Assembly: GCA_021160705.1 (NCBI GenBank)
Contig: JAGHBZ010000343.1
Coordinates: 1-6,248, forward strand
From: Candidatus Sumerlaeota bacterium
Lineage (GTDB): Bacteria; Sumerlaeota; Sumerlaeia; MWCT01; JAGHBZ01
Direction: 5' to 3'
Length of the DNA stretch: 6,248 bases
The notes below the pieces were generated by a model. That model made no database searches and was not told the DNA's origin. It saw only the letters and a list, made by a program, of their open reading frames with translations. A program made the position numbers and the translations under genes. Shown here in pieces: positions 5,155-6,248 of this stretch; within the stretch, counting starts at the first letter, position 1, and every line of letters starts with the position of its first letter.

Positions 5155-6222
5155 ATGAAAAGACGACATTCTGAGGTGTTAGTAGGAGGATTCGCTTTAT
5201 TAGGGTTTATACTACTGGTTATTATTACTGTAAATCTAAAGCAGATGTTTTTCTTTGCCAAGACGTATGAGCTCAATGTTTATTTCAAGAAAGTACGAGG
5301 TCTGTCAGTAGGCGCGCCAGTCCACGTATATGGAGTGGCTGCGGGCGAGGTCAAACGGATAGAATATGTCTCAGGTGAGTATCCAGTAAAGGTAGTTCTC
5401 AGTCTGAGCAAGGATAAGAGGATTTATCGGAATGCAGTGGTCAAGGTGGTCACTGCAGGATTAATTGGCGAGACAAGCATTGAGATAGACGCGGGTACTC
5501 CTGATTATCCGGAGCTAAAAGATGGCGATGAAATCAAAGGCGCGGAGATGGTTGACCTCTATCAGGCGCTCAGCCTTGCACCCAAAATTATTGAGGACAT
5601 CTCGGTGACCATTCAGTCAGTGCGAAATATGGTTACCGAAGAACAAAATCAGGCAGCAATTACCCAGACACTACAGCATCTGAGTTCATTAAGCGCAAGA
5701 ATTGACGACCTTATCACCACCACATCTTTTGACATAAAAGAGATAGCCACGAGTTTGCGAGAGGCGTCGGAGAAGATGACAGCACTGATTGAGGAGAGCC
5801 GGGGCGCTGTTATAGAGATGAGAGACGGCTTTAAGGAGACCAGAGAGTCGCTCACACAGGGAGTGAATTTGCTTACCAATGAGGTCGGCCGTACTGGTGA
5901 AAAGATTAGCAGTGCTGCTACATCGGTCGGTCAGACCAGCGCAAGGATAAATAAATTACTCCAGGAGCACGACGCAAAGATTGAACAGGCATTGACTGAC
6001 CTGCAGGTCGCCACTCAGCATTTAAGGAGTATTGTTGAACAAATTGAGTCAGGCAAGGGCACACTGGGGCTGCTGGTGGAAGACCCAACGGTGTATTATG
6101 AATTGCGCGATGCGGTGAAACATTTAAAGGATATTCTTTCAGGGATTCGTCCTGAAACTCCCCACGAGACCATCCAGTATGAGACCCCCCAGAACGTTAG
6201 CCCGTCTGAGCAACACCGGTGA
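5155..6222 (+). CDS. mlaD: MCE-domain lipid-transport protein, membrane-anchored (MlaD-like)
   Basis: This is a 355-residue protein. A short basic N-terminus (MKRRHSE) and one hydrophobic segment (about 9-26) anchor it in the inner membrane with the body in the periplasm. One MCE domain follows at about 37-114, with the usual GLSVGAPVHVYGVAAGEV turn (48-64) and GLIGETSIEIDAG (101-113), then LKDGDEIKG. MCE domains form hexameric rings through which lipids pass to or from the outer membrane. Residues about 131-330 are a long, mostly hydrophilic helical/coiled-coil region, ending in the motif SGKGTLGLLVEDPTVYYEL (299-317) common in long MCE proteins. A Pro/Gln/Glu-rich tail (about 333-355) closes the protein. 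E. coli MlaD is only about 180 residues, so this is the long, tube-forming style rather than a strict MlaD orthologue. It should work with the ATPase encoded just upstream. Confidence 0.88.
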   Translation: MKRRHSEVLVGGFALLGFILLVIITVNLKQMFFFAKTYELNVYFKKVRGLSVGAPVHVYGVAAGEVKRIEYVSGEYPVKVVLSLSKDKRIYRNAVVKVVTAGLIGETSIEIDAGTPDYPELKDGDEIKGAEMVDLYQALSLAPKIIEDISVTIQSVRNMVTEEQNQAAITQTLQHLSSLSARIDDLITTTSFDIKEIATSLREASEKMTALIEESRGAVIEMRDGFKETRESLTQGVNLLTNEVGRTGEKISSAATSVGQTSARINKLLQEHDAKIEQALTDLQVATQHLRSIVEQIESGKGTLGLLVEDPTVYYELRDAVKHLKDILSGIRPETPHETIQYETPQNVSPSEQHR

Positions 6223-6248
6223 AGCAAGAAGACATACCAGCAGAGAAA
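6219..6248 (+). CDS. Probable start of a third gene in the MCE operon (3' end outside window)
   Basis: A GTG at 6219 overlaps the MCE stop in the classic four-base GTGA arrangement and opens a frame (MKQEDIPAEK) that runs to the window edge. Only ten codons are visible, so no product can be assigned. In this operon type an outer-membrane component, another transporter subunit or the missing MlaE-type permease would be natural candidates. The Shine-Dalgarno is weak, and the call rests on the overlap and operon continuity. Confidence 0.4.
   Translation, partial: MKQEDIPAEK

Noticed and set aside
1..6248. CRISPR array, tRNA/rRNA, insertion sequence or phage attachment site
   Set aside because: No regularly spaced repeats, clover-leaf, transposase motif or flanking direct repeats were seen anywhere in the window.

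Overview
The window looks like chromosomal DNA from a diderm (outer-membrane-bearing), probably uncultivated bacterium. The evidence is an MCE-type lipid-transport gene pair (MlaF-like ATPase, MlaD-like membrane-anchored MCE protein), a Sec signal peptide, and Shine-Dalgarno-led genes packed head to tail. All recognisable genes are on the + strand. No phylum can be named from sequence alone. By eye, the restriction-modification part (about 400-2300) is AT-richer than the MCE operon, which fits transferred defence DNA next to host housekeeping genes.

Left part (1-2295), a small restriction-modification cluster. The window opens inside the last ~128 codons of a type ISP / single-chain restriction-modification enzyme (C-terminal specificity domain). 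A short hairpin just after its stop may be a terminator. About 185 bases with no recognisable content follow, and then the remains of a second system. Its restriction gene resembles the C-terminal part of MvaI/BcnI-family endonucleases. Its reading frame carries protein-like sequence upstream of the first available ATG (746), interrupted by a stop at 674-676. The N-terminal part that should hold the catalytic D...ExK residues is missing. Two bases after it starts an apparently intact 427-residue DNA methyltransferase with a TSPPY motif, probably an N4-cytosine enzyme. The system therefore looks like a methyltransferase that has lost its nuclease.

Middle (2285-3964). A 559-residue secreted, alpha-helical, TPR-like protein of unknown function overlaps the methyltransferase by 11 bases, and its strong Shine-Dalgarno lies inside the methyltransferase gene. 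Translational coupling of an exported protein to a DNA methyltransferase is the oddest arrangement here.

Right part (3965-6248). A ~390-base gene-free stretch separates this from an MCE/Mla-type lipid transporter operon: the ATPase, then after 2 bases the MCE substrate-binding protein, then what looks like a third gene starting at a GTG that overlaps the MCE stop by 4 bases and runs off the window. The MlaE-type permease that such an ATPase needs is not present. The ATPase start has no evident Shine-Dalgarno, and a perfect TATAAT lies just upstream of it, so leaderless transcription is possible.
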